From a bacterium (GTDB lineage: Bacteria; Electryoneota; RPQS01): a stretch of DNA of 64,000 nt. Position numbers and translations under genes: made by a program. Below, piece by piece: positions 17,802 to 26,964 of the stretch. Where the stretch lies: assembly GCA_023382385.1 (NCBI GenBank), contig JAHDVH010000003.1:62001-126000 (forward strand), in the 5' to 3' direction. The notes beneath the pieces are model-generated. The model saw only the letters and a list, made by a program, of their open reading frames with translations. It had not been told where the DNA came from and searched no databases. How positions within the stretch are numbered: the first letter of the stretch is position 1; every line of letters starts with the position of its first letter.

Positions 17802-19694
17802 CTACGATTGAGTGGTCAGCACAATTTTCCCCCGCTCCAGCCCATCCAGCCTGTTGACAAGTTGCAACAGATCCGCGTATCGGGACAACGGGATGTCCAG
17901 TGCCCGGAGTTCAAGTGCCTGCTTCACGGTTACTTTTTGACCAGCGGCGCTACACGTACGCGATAACCTGAACTCATCCTGCCGAAGGTCCACGGAGTCG
18001 GGAAGGCTGCGAACCTTTAGACTCTTGGGGAACTCCAAAGTCTCTGTCATCTGCAATGCAAAGGTAGAGGACAGGCGAAGGGGATAGCGACGCTCTGTTA
18101 GCTCAGAACCCGAAAGCAACCAGCTTGAGAGAAAATCGAGGTCGCGCCCCTGCGCGACTGAGTTCATCAGCCAGAATCCCCCTGCCATAATCACATACTT
18201 CTCTGCAGCAACCTTCAGATTGATGTCGAGCGGCTGATCAAGATTCGTGAAGTCGGTGAAAGATAACTCTTCCAGCCTTGCACGCGGGGAGAGGCGCTGT
18301 ACGATGCTCTTAAAAACCATTTCACGCTCCTGCGGCGAAATGGATTGCATGTAGGAGCGCAGCGCCAAGTCCGGGAGGCCGCGAGTCGAAATCTTGATGG
18401 TCGATGTAAATCGCCCATCTTCATCAACCCTGCTCTGTGCCGCTACCTGATACAGATTTTTGCTCGGGTCCTCCACCGGCGTCCAGTCAAGGTCCATCCC
18501 TTCACTCGTGCACGTCAAAACCGCGCGGTCCTGCTCGTTGGCAGCAAGGAACTCGGTTGTCTTTTCGACCGTCGGATCGATGTAGATTTCCTTCCTGCCA
18601 TCCCAAACTGTCACGATGGCATGATTAAACTGGTCTACCGCGAGTTCACCATCGATCTTCCACGAGGGATTCATCAATGTGATGTTGGAATTTATACCCG
18701 CTTCACGTAACATCGTGACCATCAACGCCGCTTTATCGCGACAGACGCCATACTTGTTGCGGTAGGTCACGGCGGCCGGTTCGGGCTTGTAACCCGCCTT
18801 GCGGCCTGTCAGAGCTGTATCGACATAACGAATCCGATTGGAGACGAATTGAAAGATCGCACGAATAGACTCTTCCCGATTCTTGCCTTTCGTCAACTCT
18901 GCTACTTCCGCCTTGATCGAGGAATCCGCAACCATCTCAGGTTCCGCGAGGCCGTGATACCAGCGTGACCAAGTTTCCCAATCAGGAATCGTCGTCGCTA
19001 AGAGCTGTCGCGATACTTCAGGAAACGGCGGCATTCCGGGTTCCGGGACGACCTGAGGAACATCCTGAATTTGCCACTTATGCACCTTGCGTCCTTCGCG
19101 CGTCGACTCGCTGTGAACCACGCCCGACCCCCGAGTTTTCCATTTTAGCGGCATCGTGGCAGGCAGAGAGGCTTCCACAACCTTGGCCTGCATCGGATCT
19201 GTATGCTCAAAATACTCTGAAAGGTTGAATTGACCGTCCATCGGCGGTTCTCGAGTGATCTCGCGCAGTCTCACTTCAACTTCAGCCCCCTTTTCAAGGG
19301 CCGGGAATGTGATGATTTTCTCCCTGACGTTCTGCAGATAGAACTTCCCATAAGCGGGTAATGGAACATCTTTGATGGCAGCCGGGTCAACCTCAACCAC
19401 TTGTCCATCGGGAAGGTAAACCTTTGCCGAGATCACCTCGACAGTGTCGTATCCGAGATTGTATACCGTAATGTCCTGCGCATACTCGCGCAAAGCACGA
19501 TCCGACAGAAGAGCAACACGGTAGCGGCGGAGCGTCTCACCCGAGCCGTCCTCGTTCACCCACACGCTTGTGCAGTCGTATCGGACCACAGCGTTGGCCT
19601 GGTCAAATGGAACAGATGGACGAGGTGTCGGGACCTCCTGTGCCCAAGCATGCGCTAACATCAACAGTGTAGCGGAAAAGAAAGCTGCTCTCAT
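17802..19694 (-). CDS. DUF3857/transglutaminase-like secreted protein, intact triad
   Basis: About 630 aa. Start chosen at the ATG at 19694: AGAGGA ribosome site 8 nt upstream, and the signal peptide MRAAFFSATLLMLAHAWA follows directly. The in-frame start at 19808 lies upstream of the predicted promoter. Order: signal peptide, DUF3857 (about 30-260), transglutaminase-like domain with Cys in NKYGVCRDKAALM, His in FNHAIVTVW and Asp in YIDPT, then a C-terminal DUF3858-like beta domain. Family members are exported proteins of mostly unknown substrate, with a papain-like fold that could cross-link or cleave proteins. It is first in an operon with a membrane protein and an inactive paralogue. Confidence 0.88.
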   Translation of the reverse strand: MRAAFFSATLLMLAHAWAQEVPTPRPSVPFDQANAVVRYDCTSVWVNEDGSGETLRRYRVALLSDRALREYAQDITVYNLGYDTVEVISAKVYLPDGQVVEVDPAAIKDVPLPAYGKFYLQNVREKIITFPALEKGAEVEVRLREITREPPMDGQFNLSEYFEHTDPMQAKVVEASLPATMPLKWKTRGSGVVHSESTREGRKVHKWQIQDVPQVVPEPGMPPFPEVSRQLLATTIPDWETWSRWYHGLAEPEMVADSSIKAEVAELTKGKNREESIRAIFQFVSNRIRYVDTALTGRKAGYKPEPAAVTYRNKYGVCRDKAALMVTMLREAGINSNITLMNPSWKIDGELAVDQFNHAIVTVWDGRKEIYIDPTVEKTTEFLAANEQDRAVLTCTSEGMDLDWTPVEDPSKNLYQVAAQSRVDEDGRFTSTIKISTRGLPDLALRSYMQSISPQEREMVFKSIVQRLSPRARLEELSFTDFTNLDQPLDINLKVAAEKYVIMAGGFWLMNSVAQGRDLDFLSSWLLSGSELTERRYPLRLSSTFALQMTETLEFPKSLKVRSLPDSVDLRQDEFRLSRTCSAAGQKVTVKQALELRALDIPLSRYADLLQLVNRLDGLERGKIVLTTQS

Positions 19695-19719
19695 CGCATA
19701 TCCTCTTGCATTGTCACAG

Positions 19720-19748
19720 AGTATAGTGTTTCCAAGCCGGAATTGCAA
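19720..19748 (-). promoter_or_regulatory. Predicted sigma70-type promoter for the DUF3857 operon
   Basis: On the minus strand TTGCAA (19743-19748), a 17-nt spacer and TATACT (19720-19725) form a well-spaced promoter. Transcription would begin near 19713, leaving a leader of about 20 nt that contains the AGAGGA ribosome site of the ATG at 19694. This supports that start over the longer in-frame one. Confidence 0.6.
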
Positions 19749-20420
19749 TACCCAGGCGAAAGACCCCGATAGGTTATGTACGAGGTCATTTCCAGCAAAT
19801 TCCTGCAAGCCAAGGAGTCCTCTTTGACACCAGAGCTTCCTTGATCGAAGTGAAGGACTTTGAGGTCAGGCTGCAGAAGTATGCCCAGGACGTCATCGCA
19901 AAGGATCAAATGCGCAGAACTCCACGATAGCCATAGGTCTGGAGGAATTTCCATTAAAAGCAATGCGGCTCTCCGCGGCACAGCAGTTCGCACCAATGAC
20001 TCACAATATGGTTCGCCGCATCACGTACGAAGTCCCGTACGGGCAACGCCTAACGTGGGATATTGTAAGCTGTAACGCGTGCTCTGTTTTGTTCACATGC
20101 AAGGCAGTCTCTCCGATCTGAAAACGAATCTTCTGCGGGTCGCGCCGTCGACTCGAGAACCGGGTCAATCCAAACATCGAAAATCGCATGGCTCGGTTTG
20201 ATCACGTTAGTCGAGTTGCTTCAACCTCACCTGCACTTGCAGAGTCATTGCAGCGATATCGCCTCGAGAAAGAGGGTGCACGATTGGCAATCTTCAAAAA
20301 AAACAAGGGTTTCGATGGTGTAATCCCAAAGTATTGCCTCAGAAGTGCCGGGTCAACGCCATTGAATCGTCTAAACATAATGAAAACAAGCTCGCGGGTG
20401 ATAGATCAACTTTGATTTGC
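19749..20420. other. Non-coding stretch between DUF3857 operon and tRNA-Ala
   Basis: About 670 nt with no supportable gene. Open frames here are short, lack ribosome sites and match no family I know. A 30-codon stretch from about 19843 (LIEVKDFEVRLQKYAQDVIA, then more) has protein-like composition and could be a gene remnant, but nothing confirms it. The left end carries the minus-strand promoter of the DUF3857 operon and the right end the plus-strand promoter of the tRNA. Confidence 0.4.
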
Positions 20421-20449
20421 TTGACAATCCGCCTGATGCTCGTTATATT
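20421..20449 (+). promoter_or_regulatory. Strong predicted promoter for tRNA-Ala and SRP RNA
   Basis: A consensus TTGACA (20421-20426), a 17-nt spacer and TATATT (20444-20449). Predicted initiation near 20456 leaves only about 5 nt before the tRNA. No comparable promoter fits in the 23 nt between the tRNA and the SRP RNA, so this probably drives both. Confidence 0.75.
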
Positions 20450-20460
20450 GCGAGTCTTTC

Positions 20461-20533
20461 GGGGCAGTAGCTCAGCTGGGAGAGCACCACGTTCGCAACG
20501 TGGGGGTCGGCGGTTCGATCCCGCTCTGCTCCA
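20461..20533 (+). tRNA. tRNA-Ala (anticodon CGC)
   Basis: A 73-nt cloverleaf with a seven-pair acceptor stem (GGGGCAG with CTGCTCC) that contains the G3-U70 wobble, the identity element for alanyl-tRNA synthetase. The anticodon CGC is at 20494-20496, flanked by the five-pair stem CCACG/CGTGG, and the T loop is GGTTCGATCCC-like. The discriminator is A73. The 3' CCA is not encoded. It lies immediately upstream of the SRP RNA. alaS for the same amino acid is in this window at 29853. Confidence 0.95.
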
Positions 20534-20556
20534 CTACCGCAGTTTGCCCGTTATTT

Positions 20557-20675
<119 letters not shown>

Positions 20676-20683
20676 CTTTTTTT

Positions 20684-21224
20684 GTGTCCACATGTGATGA
20701 AATCGGTTATTCTGAAGCTCTTCAAATTACATCTTCCCGCACATAAGCATTCAAGAGCATCATCCCAGAAGCCTGTGCATGGGAATAAGAGTCATGCCAG
20801 CCCTGCGTAGCAAGCGCTTCAGGTAGTGTCACTTCAGTCGTCATATCTGATGGGTAAACTTAAAGAAATTAACGAGTTCAAATTGGAATCAACTGTTGCT
20901 TCTCGCCCGAGCGCAAGCCTCGGAGTTTTCGGCGATAGTGATGCCTCTTTGAATCATTGCACTGTCGTAAGCTCAGGCCACAGCGGTGCTTTGGAAACAG
21001 AACTGCTGCGCCCAGAGGTTGCGAGCATGTTAATAATGGGTCCATGCTCGTAAGTAAGTCTTTATGAAATACTTAGATATGAACATGTGTGCAATTTTCT
21101 TGTGCTGGACGTTGACTTTCCAGCGAAAAAAGGCTACTTTCAAAGTTACGTCTATGGCATTCCCTGTCAGCGGACCTTGACATATTCCTTCTAATTCCAG
21201 ACTCCTTTTCAAGCACAACCCAGT
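20684..21224. other. Leader region upstream of dnaX, no clear gene
   Basis: About 540 nt. A 38-codon frame from the ATG at 20697 and a 75-codon frame from 20826 have no ribosome site and no recognisable product. Near the right end TTGACT (21112-21117), a 17-nt spacer and TACTTT (21135-21140) could be a weak promoter for dnaX. The better -35 match TTGACA at 21177 has no -10 at a suitable distance. Confidence 0.35.
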
Positions 21225-22904
21225 ATGACCTATCAAGTTCTTGCCCGCCGCTGGAGGCCTCAGCGATTTGCTGATGTCATCGGCCAAGAGCACATCACCC
21301 GTACCCTGCAGAATGCCATCGCGCAGAATCGCTTGGCGCACGGCTTTCTGTTTACCGGGCCGCGCGGCGTGGGCAAGACCTCTACGGCCAGAATACTCGC
21401 ACGCGCTATCAACTGTGAGCGGGCAGGTCAGATTTCTCCCGCCGAACCATGCAACGAGTGCGAGACTTGTCGTGCATTGCTTGAAGACAGAGAATTGGAC
21501 GTGATCGAGATCGACGGTGCAACATACCGTAAGATCGAAGACATGCGCTCGATCCAAGAATCTGCGCGCCTCTCCCCCATCGCGGGATCCAAGAAGGTCA
21601 TCATCATCGACGAAGTGCATATGCTCACGAAGGAAGCATTCAACGCATTTCTGAAGACGCTTGAAGAGCCGCCCTCACATGTCATCTTCATTCTGGCCAC
21701 GACGGACGTGCATAAGGTTCCCGCTACAATTCGCTCTCGAGTGCAACGCTTTGACTTTCGTCCCCTTTCTGCGGCTGAAATCTCACAGCACTTGGGATAC
21801 ATCGCTCAAGCTGAGGGATGGAAGAATGAGCCGGAAGTACTCTACCAGATTGCTCGTGCAGCTGACGGTTCCTTGCGGGATGCCGAGGGACTGCTGGATC
21901 AGGTCGTGGCATTCTGCGCGGACGTCATTACGCTTGACGAAACGCGCAAAGTACTTGGTGCATTGTCACATGCAGTACTGGAGCGGGCGACCGAGCTGAT
22001 CGCGAGGCAGGACCTGAGCGGGCTGCCCGAATTCTTTGACCTGTTAGCAAAGCAGGGGACAGATTATAGCCTTCTGCTCCGAGAGTTGCAGAGCTACTGG
22101 ACGGACGGCGTATTTCTGCTACAAGGGCTTACTGTCCCGGGCCGGTCCCAGGAGGAGTGTGACGCACTCAAAGCCTCAATGGGTGAGTTGCAGGTCGAAG
22201 ACATGTTCAGGCTGATACGACTTGCCGCCACACTTGAAGATGATATCAAATGGTCGGTATCACCGCGCACGCGTTTCGAGATATCGCTGCTGCGTTGGGT
22301 TACTCTTGATAGAGCCGTGTCCATCAAACAACTGCTCGAACAGCTTTCGTCAGGTAAGACCGCAACTGAAAGCCGGCTTGCCGCAACGGTGACTCCGCAG
22401 CCTGTAGCTCCGAAAGCTCCCGTGCAAAAGGCGGTGTCTGCCGCACTGACACCCAAACCCGCAGCGGCAATCACTCCACCTGCCGCTCCTCCCAGTCGCA
22501 ATTCGGCGTTGACGCTGGACGAATTAAATCAGTCTTGGCAGCAGATTTGTGACGCGCTTGACAAGATCAGCAGCGCCGCAGCAGCATTTGCACACAATGA
22601 TTGGGAGATCATCTCGCTTGACGCGTCAACTCTCGCACTACGCCCGAAGCATTCCGGCAAGTTTCATTTTGAACAACTTAAGATGCACGCGCAGTCTCTC
22701 GAGCAAGCCGTGATGCAAGTCACCGGCGCGAAGGTGAAAGTCAGCGCATCGCAGGCTGCAGAGAATCCTGCACCAGCAAACAAGGACCCAGAGAGTCCCG
22801 CGACGGAAGGCAAGCAGAAAGCGCCAGGTGATCTATTCAGCAACGTGATGTCGCAGTTTGGCGGAGAGGACGTGACCTCCAGAATGAAACGGCAGGGGAA
22901 GTAG
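21225..22904 (+). CDS. dnaX: DNA polymerase III subunit gamma/tau
   Basis: Clamp-loader ATPase, 559 aa. Walker A is GPRGVGKT (45-52). The zinc module has C64, C76, C79 and C82. Walker B and sensor regions appear as KVIIIDEVHML and ILATTDVHKVP, with the SRVQRFDF arginine-finger segment following. After domain III there is a Pro/Ala-rich linker (about 390-430) and a C-terminal tau-like domain that would contact the polymerase alpha subunit. No slippery A-run typical of programmed gamma production stands out. It is 1 nt upstream of recR, as in many bacteria, but the usual ybaB/ebfC gene between them is missing. Confidence 0.96.
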   Translation: MTYQVLARRWRPQRFADVIGQEHITRTLQNAIAQNRLAHGFLFTGPRGVGKTSTARILARAINCERAGQISPAEPCNECETCRALLEDRELDVIEIDGATYRKIEDMRSIQESARLSPIAGSKKVIIIDEVHMLTKEAFNAFLKTLEEPPSHVIFILATTDVHKVPATIRSRVQRFDFRPLSAAEISQHLGYIAQAEGWKNEPEVLYQIARAADGSLRDAEGLLDQVVAFCADVITLDETRKVLGALSHAVLERATELIARQDLSGLPEFFDLLAKQGTDYSLLLRELQSYWTDGVFLLQGLTVPGRSQEECDALKASMGELQVEDMFRLIRLAATLEDDIKWSVSPRTRFEISLLRWVTLDRAVSIKQLLEQLSSGKTATESRLAATVTPQPVAPKAPVQKAVSAALTPKPAAAITPPAAPPSRNSALTLDELNQSWQQICDALDKISSAAAAFAHNDWEIISLDASTLALRPKHSGKFHFEQLKMHAQSLEQAVMQVTGAKVKVSASQAAENPAPANKDPESPATEGKQKAPGDLFSNVMSQFGGEDVTSRMKRQGK

Positions 22905-22905
22905 C

Positions 22906-23511
22906 GTGGCTCAAATGTCCCCCACCTTACAAAGACTGGTGGATGAGATAGCCAAGTTGCCCGGGTTGGGGAAGAAGTCGGCGATGCGACTTGCCCTGCA
23001 TATCTTAAAGCAAAGTGAACCCGAAGCGCGCGCGCTTGCCGAAGCTATTATGCAAGTGAAACTGCGACTGCATCTCTGTGCGCGCTGCGGAAATTTGACC
23101 GAAGCAGAATTGTGCGTGATCTGCGCTGATCCCAAACGTGACTCAGCGATGGTCTGCATTGTCGAGTCACCTCAGGAGATACTGCGTTTCGAAAAAGCGA
23201 CCGGCTATCGCGGTGTCTATCACGTCCTGGGCGGCAATTTGAGTCCGTTGGACGGAGTCGGCCCGGCTGACCTGCGTATCGCTGAACTCTGGAAACGTGC
23301 CGACGCGGAGAAATTTCGCGAGGTAATCCTTGCACTGAGTCCGACCGCAGATGGAGATGCTACTTGTTTGTATCTTTTGCGGGAGCTGAAGCATCGGGGG
23401 ATTCCTGCCACGCGTCTGGCACGCGGTGTACCGATCGGTGCCGAAATTGAGCATGTTGATGAAGTCACGCTGGCACGAGCCTTAGCTGAACGAACGAGAG
23501 CTGACGGGTAA
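22906..23511 (+). CDS. recR: Recombination mediator RecR
   Basis: 201 aa. With RecO it loads RecA at gaps; RecO is also in this window at 48303. N-terminal helix-hairpin-helix (LPGLGKKSAMRLALHIL), then the four-Cys zinc finger (CARCGNLTEAELCVIC), then a Toprim domain (AMVCIVESPQEILRFE, LSPTADGDATCLYL). The GTG at 22906 is preferred over the ATG at 22915 because AGGGGAAG lies at the proper distance upstream. It follows dnaX by 1 nt. Confidence 0.96.
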   Translation: MAQMSPTLQRLVDEIAKLPGLGKKSAMRLALHILKQSEPEARALAEAIMQVKLRLHLCARCGNLTEAELCVICADPKRDSAMVCIVESPQEILRFEKATGYRGVYHVLGGNLSPLDGVGPADLRIAELWKRADAEKFREVILALSPTADGDATCLYLLRELKHRGIPATRLARGVPIGAEIEHVDEVTLARALAERTRADG

Positions 23512-23514
23512 AAC

Positions 23515-24102
23515 ATGATTCCCGGATTCAATCTTGCAAATCAGCTCACGCTATCGAGACTCGCGCTGGGGCCGCTGTTTCTGGTAGCCTATTTGGGTGA
23601 ATTCAAGTATTCCATCGAGCTTGCGCTGGCCGTTGCGGTTCTCATTGAAGCAACGGATGTCGCGGACGGCATCGCTGCTCGATCCCGCAGCCAAGTGTCT
23701 GATATCGGCAAACTGCTCGACCCGATGAGTGACACTATTGCCCGAATGTCCTACTTTATCGGATTTCTGGTCATGGGATTTGCCGCAGCATGGATGGTTG
23801 CAATTCTCGTTTACCGTGACGTCGTTGTGGCATATTTGCGCGTCTTCTCCGCTCTGACAGGCACGGCGATGGGACGACGCACAACGGGGAAATGGAAAGG
23901 GATTCTGCAGGGTGCTGTGTCGCTGACTATCCTCGTCTTGCACTGGATTCACGTGCGGCTGATGCCATTGCCGTATTTTGCGCACATTGTCTATTGGATT
24001 CTGGCGGGTGTCACAGTTTACACTCTATTCACCCTGATCGAGTATCTGCATGCGAATCGAGAATTGCTGAAGGAAATTCGCCATCGAGGACGCCCGATCT
24101 AA
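23515..24102 (+). CDS. pgsA: CDP-alcohol phosphatidyltransferase, likely PGP synthase
   Basis: Membrane enzyme, 195 aa with about five helices. The complete CDP-alcohol phosphotransferase motif D-x2-DG-x2-AR-x8-G-x3-D-x3-D is visible from DVADGIAARS through GKLLDPMSD. PgsA makes phosphatidylglycerophosphate from CDP-diacylglycerol and glycerol-3-phosphate. The next gene is pgpA, which dephosphorylates that product, and this strongly supports PgsA over other members of the family. It starts 3 nt after recR. Confidence 0.9.
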   Translation: MIPGFNLANQLTLSRLALGPLFLVAYLGEFKYSIELALAVAVLIEATDVADGIAARSRSQVSDIGKLLDPMSDTIARMSYFIGFLVMGFAAAWMVAILVYRDVVVAYLRVFSALTGTAMGRRTTGKWKGILQGAVSLTILVLHWIHVRLMPLPYFAHIVYWILAGVTVYTLFTLIEYLHANRELLKEIRHRGRPI

Positions 24103-24105
24103 GGT

Positions 24106-24621
24106 ATGACCAAGTTCGAGGAATCAATCACAACCGTATTGTGGACAGGCTACTCGCCGGTTGCACCGGCTACGGTCGCGTCGGCAGTCGTTTGCGCAGT
24201 CTTTTGGTTTATTCCATCCGCACTTGATCTGTTGATGATCGTTCCGATCGTTCTGTTGACGTTTGTCGGAGTGTGGCTTTCCAATCGTTACATTGACGGC
24301 TACGAAGTGCGTGATCCCGGTAAGTTTGCGGCTGTCCGCAGAAAGAATCCCAAACGCGATGACCCCGATCCGGTGGTGTTCGACGAACTGATTGGTCAAT
24401 GGATTACGTTGCTTGCAGCGCCGCATAGTATTCTTGGATTTGGTGCAGCGTTCGTTCTGTTTCGAGTCTTTGACATCACGAAGCCGCTCGGCGCCGGACA
24501 ATTACAGCGTCTTCCTCGAGGGTGGGGAGTAATGCTGGATGACGTGCTGGCGGGAGTTTACGCCGCGCTTGTCCTGTATGGCTTGAACCGTTGGAAGCCT
24601 GAACTATTTTCAGCATTCTAA
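24106..24621 (+). CDS. pgpA: Phosphatidylglycerophosphatase A
   Basis: 171 aa membrane protein. Motifs: GYSPVAPATVASA at the N-terminus, DPDPVVFDELIGQWITL, FRVFDITKPLGAGQLQ, and MLDDVLAGVYAAL, which hold the acidic metal-binding residues of the PgpA family. It removes phosphate from phosphatidylglycerophosphate to give phosphatidylglycerol. It follows pgsA by 3 nt, so two consecutive steps are paired. Its stop overlaps the cinA start (TAATG). Confidence 0.94.
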   Translation: MTKFEESITTVLWTGYSPVAPATVASAVVCAVFWFIPSALDLLMIVPIVLLTFVGVWLSNRYIDGYEVRDPGKFAAVRRKNPKRDDPDPVVFDELIGQWITLLAAPHSILGFGAAFVLFRVFDITKPLGAGQLQRLPRGWGVMLDDVLAGVYAALVLYGLNRWKPELFSAF

Positions 24622-25877
24622 TGAACGAAACTCCGAGCAGCGAGATTATCACAGTTGGCGACGAACTCCTGCTCGGACGCACGATCAACGGCAATGCGGC
24701 ATTTCTTGGAAGGAGGCTCGCCGAGTGCGGCATCCCTGCGCGCTGGTCGTCATGCGTGGCGGACAGTATCGAAGACATTCAGGCTTCGGTCAGTTTAGCC
24801 ATGAATCGTGCGGATGTCGTCGTTCTATCAGGGGGCCTCGGCCCAACTCCTGACGACTTGACACGCGATGCTATTGCGGCTCTCTATGACTTGCCGCTCC
24901 TCGACTCCGCAGAGCAACGCGAACACGTGAAACAGATCTTTCAGAAGTCCGGGCGGGATGTCCCCGCACAATCGATGAATCAAACTCTCGTGCTGGGCGG
25001 GACACAAAGACTGCCTAATCCGCTTGGCACTGCGGCGGGCATTTACCTTCAATGGAAGCATCGCCATTTGTTCGCGCTACCCGGAGTGCCTCCTGAGATG
25101 GAGCGGATGTTTGATGAACAAGTTTCTCCGATTCTTGCTCAAGCGTTCGGGGAATCAAAGTACTTTGCGCGAACGCTTAGAATGGCTGGAATCGGAGAGT
25201 CGACGTTGCTCCAAAGACTTGGGGATCTTGATCCGCTTTCCCGTCGAGTTTCGCTCGCTTATCTGCCGCACCAGGGATTGCTCGACGTGCGTCTGACATC
25301 GCGGGCGATGGACAATTTGGAAGCGGACGCCGACATCGCCTTCGCGGAACACTACATACGTGAACGCGTCGGAGAGCATATCTATGCGACAGGCCGCGAC
25401 ACATTGGCGCAGGTTATCGGCGACATTCTGCTGAACAGAGGCCAGTCGCTGACCACTGCGGAAAGCTGCACGGGCGGACTGGTCGCATCGCTGCTCACAG
25501 ATACGCCGGGCGCTTCGCGGTGGTTTGCGCGCGGCCTGATTGCCTATGCCAACGAAGTTAAGCATGAATTGCTTGGCGTGCGCGAGGAGACTTTGCGTGA
25601 GCACGGAGCTGTATCAGAACAGACGGTAAAAGAGATGGCAGAGGGCGCGCGAGCAAAGGCGAGAGCTGACTGGGCAGTTAGTCTATCTGGAATCGCTGGA
25701 CCCGACGGAGGCTCGGCGGAGAAGCCCGTTGGAACGGTCTGGATTGGAATTGCATCTGCGCACAGGACTCTGGCACAGAGGATTCAAGTTGGCAGTTTGA
25801 GCCGCGAGCTGGTCAAGCTGCGCGCGGCGCACAATGCGCTCTTTCTGCTCTACCGCGAACTGGTTCAGGCGCGATAA
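24621..25877 (+). CDS. cinA: CinA, nicotinamide-nucleotide amidase / NMN-related hydrolase
   Basis: 418 aa with both CinA domains. The N-terminal MoCF-like domain (IITVGDELLLGRTINGNAAFL, VVLSGGLGPTPDDLTRD, LPGVPPEMERMF) is a nucleotide-related hydrolase. The C-terminal amidase domain (LTTAESCTGGLVASLLTD, VSLSGIAGPDGGSAEKPVGTV) contains the catalytic Ser of PncC-type NMN deamidases. CinA is often found beside recA and thpR, as here. The start overlaps the pgpA stop by 1 nt. Confidence 0.95.
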   Translation: MNETPSSEIITVGDELLLGRTINGNAAFLGRRLAECGIPARWSSCVADSIEDIQASVSLAMNRADVVVLSGGLGPTPDDLTRDAIAALYDLPLLDSAEQREHVKQIFQKSGRDVPAQSMNQTLVLGGTQRLPNPLGTAAGIYLQWKHRHLFALPGVPPEMERMFDEQVSPILAQAFGESKYFARTLRMAGIGESTLLQRLGDLDPLSRRVSLAYLPHQGLLDVRLTSRAMDNLEADADIAFAEHYIRERVGEHIYATGRDTLAQVIGDILLNRGQSLTTAESCTGGLVASLLTDTPGASRWFARGLIAYANEVKHELLGVREETLREHGAVSEQTVKEMAEGARAKARADWAVSLSGIAGPDGGSAEKPVGTVWIGIASAHRTLAQRIQVGSLSRELVKLRAAHNALFLLYRELVQAR

Positions 25878-25880
25878 CCC

Positions 25881-26438
25881 TTGCGACTGTTCGTGGCCAT
25901 CATGCTGCCTGATGATTGGCAGCGGATACTCAAACTTCCGCAGGAGAAGATCGGCTGGCTGGGGCGAGGTGTAAAGTGGGTCGAACCGGAGAATCTGCAT
26001 CTGACCCTGAAATTCCTGGGGGAAACGCCGGACTCTCTACTGCCGCAGATCACCGATGCCCTGATGGAGTGCGGCCGCGCGGTTGATTCCTTCAAGATTG
26101 CAATTCAGGGTGTGGGAACGTTTCCCAACAAGCAGCGACCGCGAGCGTACTGGGCAGGATTGTCTCAATCCAAGGCCTTAACGGATTTGCAACAGATCGT
26201 GGACGATCGCATGAGCGACTTGGGGTTTGAGCCTGAAGAAAAGAAGTTTGTCCCGCACCTGACCGTCGCACGCATCAAGGAACCGATCGGCAAAGAACGT
26301 ATGACCAGCGCGTTTCTGAGCTTTGATTTGCGGAGCGAATCATTTTCCGTAACACATTTCAGCCTTGTGCAGAGTCTGCTTCGTCAGGAGGGGCCGGTGT
26401 ACACCGTGCTCAAGGACTTTCCACTTGGCGTCAAATAG
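25881..26438 (+). CDS. thpR: RNA 2',3'-cyclic phosphodiesterase (LigT/ThpR)
   Basis: 185 aa 2H-phosphoesterase. The two catalytic HxT motifs are HLTLKF (His40) and HLTVAR (His126). The start is a TTG at 25881, reading MRLFVAIMLPDDW. This is the family's invariant beginning and no ATG exists nearby, so TTG initiation is well supported even though the ribosome site is weak. It lies 3 nt after cinA. Its natural RNA or nucleotide substrate in bacteria is unsettled. Confidence 0.93.
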   Translation: MRLFVAIMLPDDWQRILKLPQEKIGWLGRGVKWVEPENLHLTLKFLGETPDSLLPQITDALMECGRAVDSFKIAIQGVGTFPNKQRPRAYWAGLSQSKALTDLQQIVDDRMSDLGFEPEEKKFVPHLTVARIKEPIGKERMTSAFLSFDLRSESFSVTHFSLVQSLLRQEGPVYTVLKDFPLGVK

Positions 26439-26468
26439 TATCTGTCACTAACGAGACTGGAAAGACTC

Positions 26469-26939
26469 GTGCCAAAAGAAATTGTCACCACCGAGATTGA
26501 GGCTCCGATGGAGCACGTCTGGAACTTGTTAACCGTTCCCAAGGAGGTCGAGTTCTGGGCGCCGAATGTCAGAGAATTGCGAATAGAGCCGAACGGCAGC
26601 TTCGCGAAAGACTCAACGCGCCACTTTCAACTTGACATTGCCGGCAAAGACGTGACGCTCGACACTGTTATCACACACTATGTACCCGGCGAACTGTTCG
26701 CCGAATCTGTCACGGGAGGCAGCGCGGGCGTTCATGAGAAGACTGAGCACGCGAGAATTGTGTTCCGTCTGATCTCTTTGGCAGAGAAGCGCTGTGCTGT
26801 GAACTTTACTATCGACTACGAAATGAAGGGCTTCTTGAACAAAATGCTCGAGAAGGTCGTGATGGGCGGCGTCATTTCGCAGTATAAGCTGTGGTTCGAG
26901 AGACTAAAGACATATGCCGAGACCGGACGACCGGTCTGA
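26469..26939 (+). CDS. SRPBCC / polyketide cyclase-like small ligand-binding protein
   Basis: 156 aa from a GTG at 26469 with GGAAAG upstream. The START/Bet v1-like fold is suggested by the opening [29 protein letters not shown], a strand-rich middle, and the long C-terminal helix [29 protein letters not shown]. Such proteins bind hydrophobic ligands or lipids in the cytoplasm. No catalytic residue can be named. It sits between thpR and recA, 25 nt before the recA start. Confidence 0.75.
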   Translation: MPKEIVTTEIEAPMEHVWNLLTVPKEVEFWAPNVRELRIEPNGSFAKDSTRHFQLDIAGKDVTLDTVITHYVPGELFAESVTGGSAGVHEKTEHARIVFRLISLAEKRCAVNFTIDYEMKGFLNKMLEKVVMGGVISQYKLWFERLKTYAETGRPV

Positions 26940-26964
26940 TCCACCTAACGCCTGCGAGGGTCAC

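Noticed and set aside
19691-19996. A 101-codon minus-strand frame over the start of the DUF3857 gene
   Set aside because: It overlaps the promoter and start region of a solid gene in another frame and has no family resemblance.
20826-21053. A 75-codon frame upstream of dnaX
   Set aside because: No ribosome site, no signal or domain, and no recognisable homology. It remains possible but cannot be supported.
21177-21204. TTGACA as the dnaX -35 element
   Set aside because: No -10-like hexamer occurs at 15-19 nt spacing.
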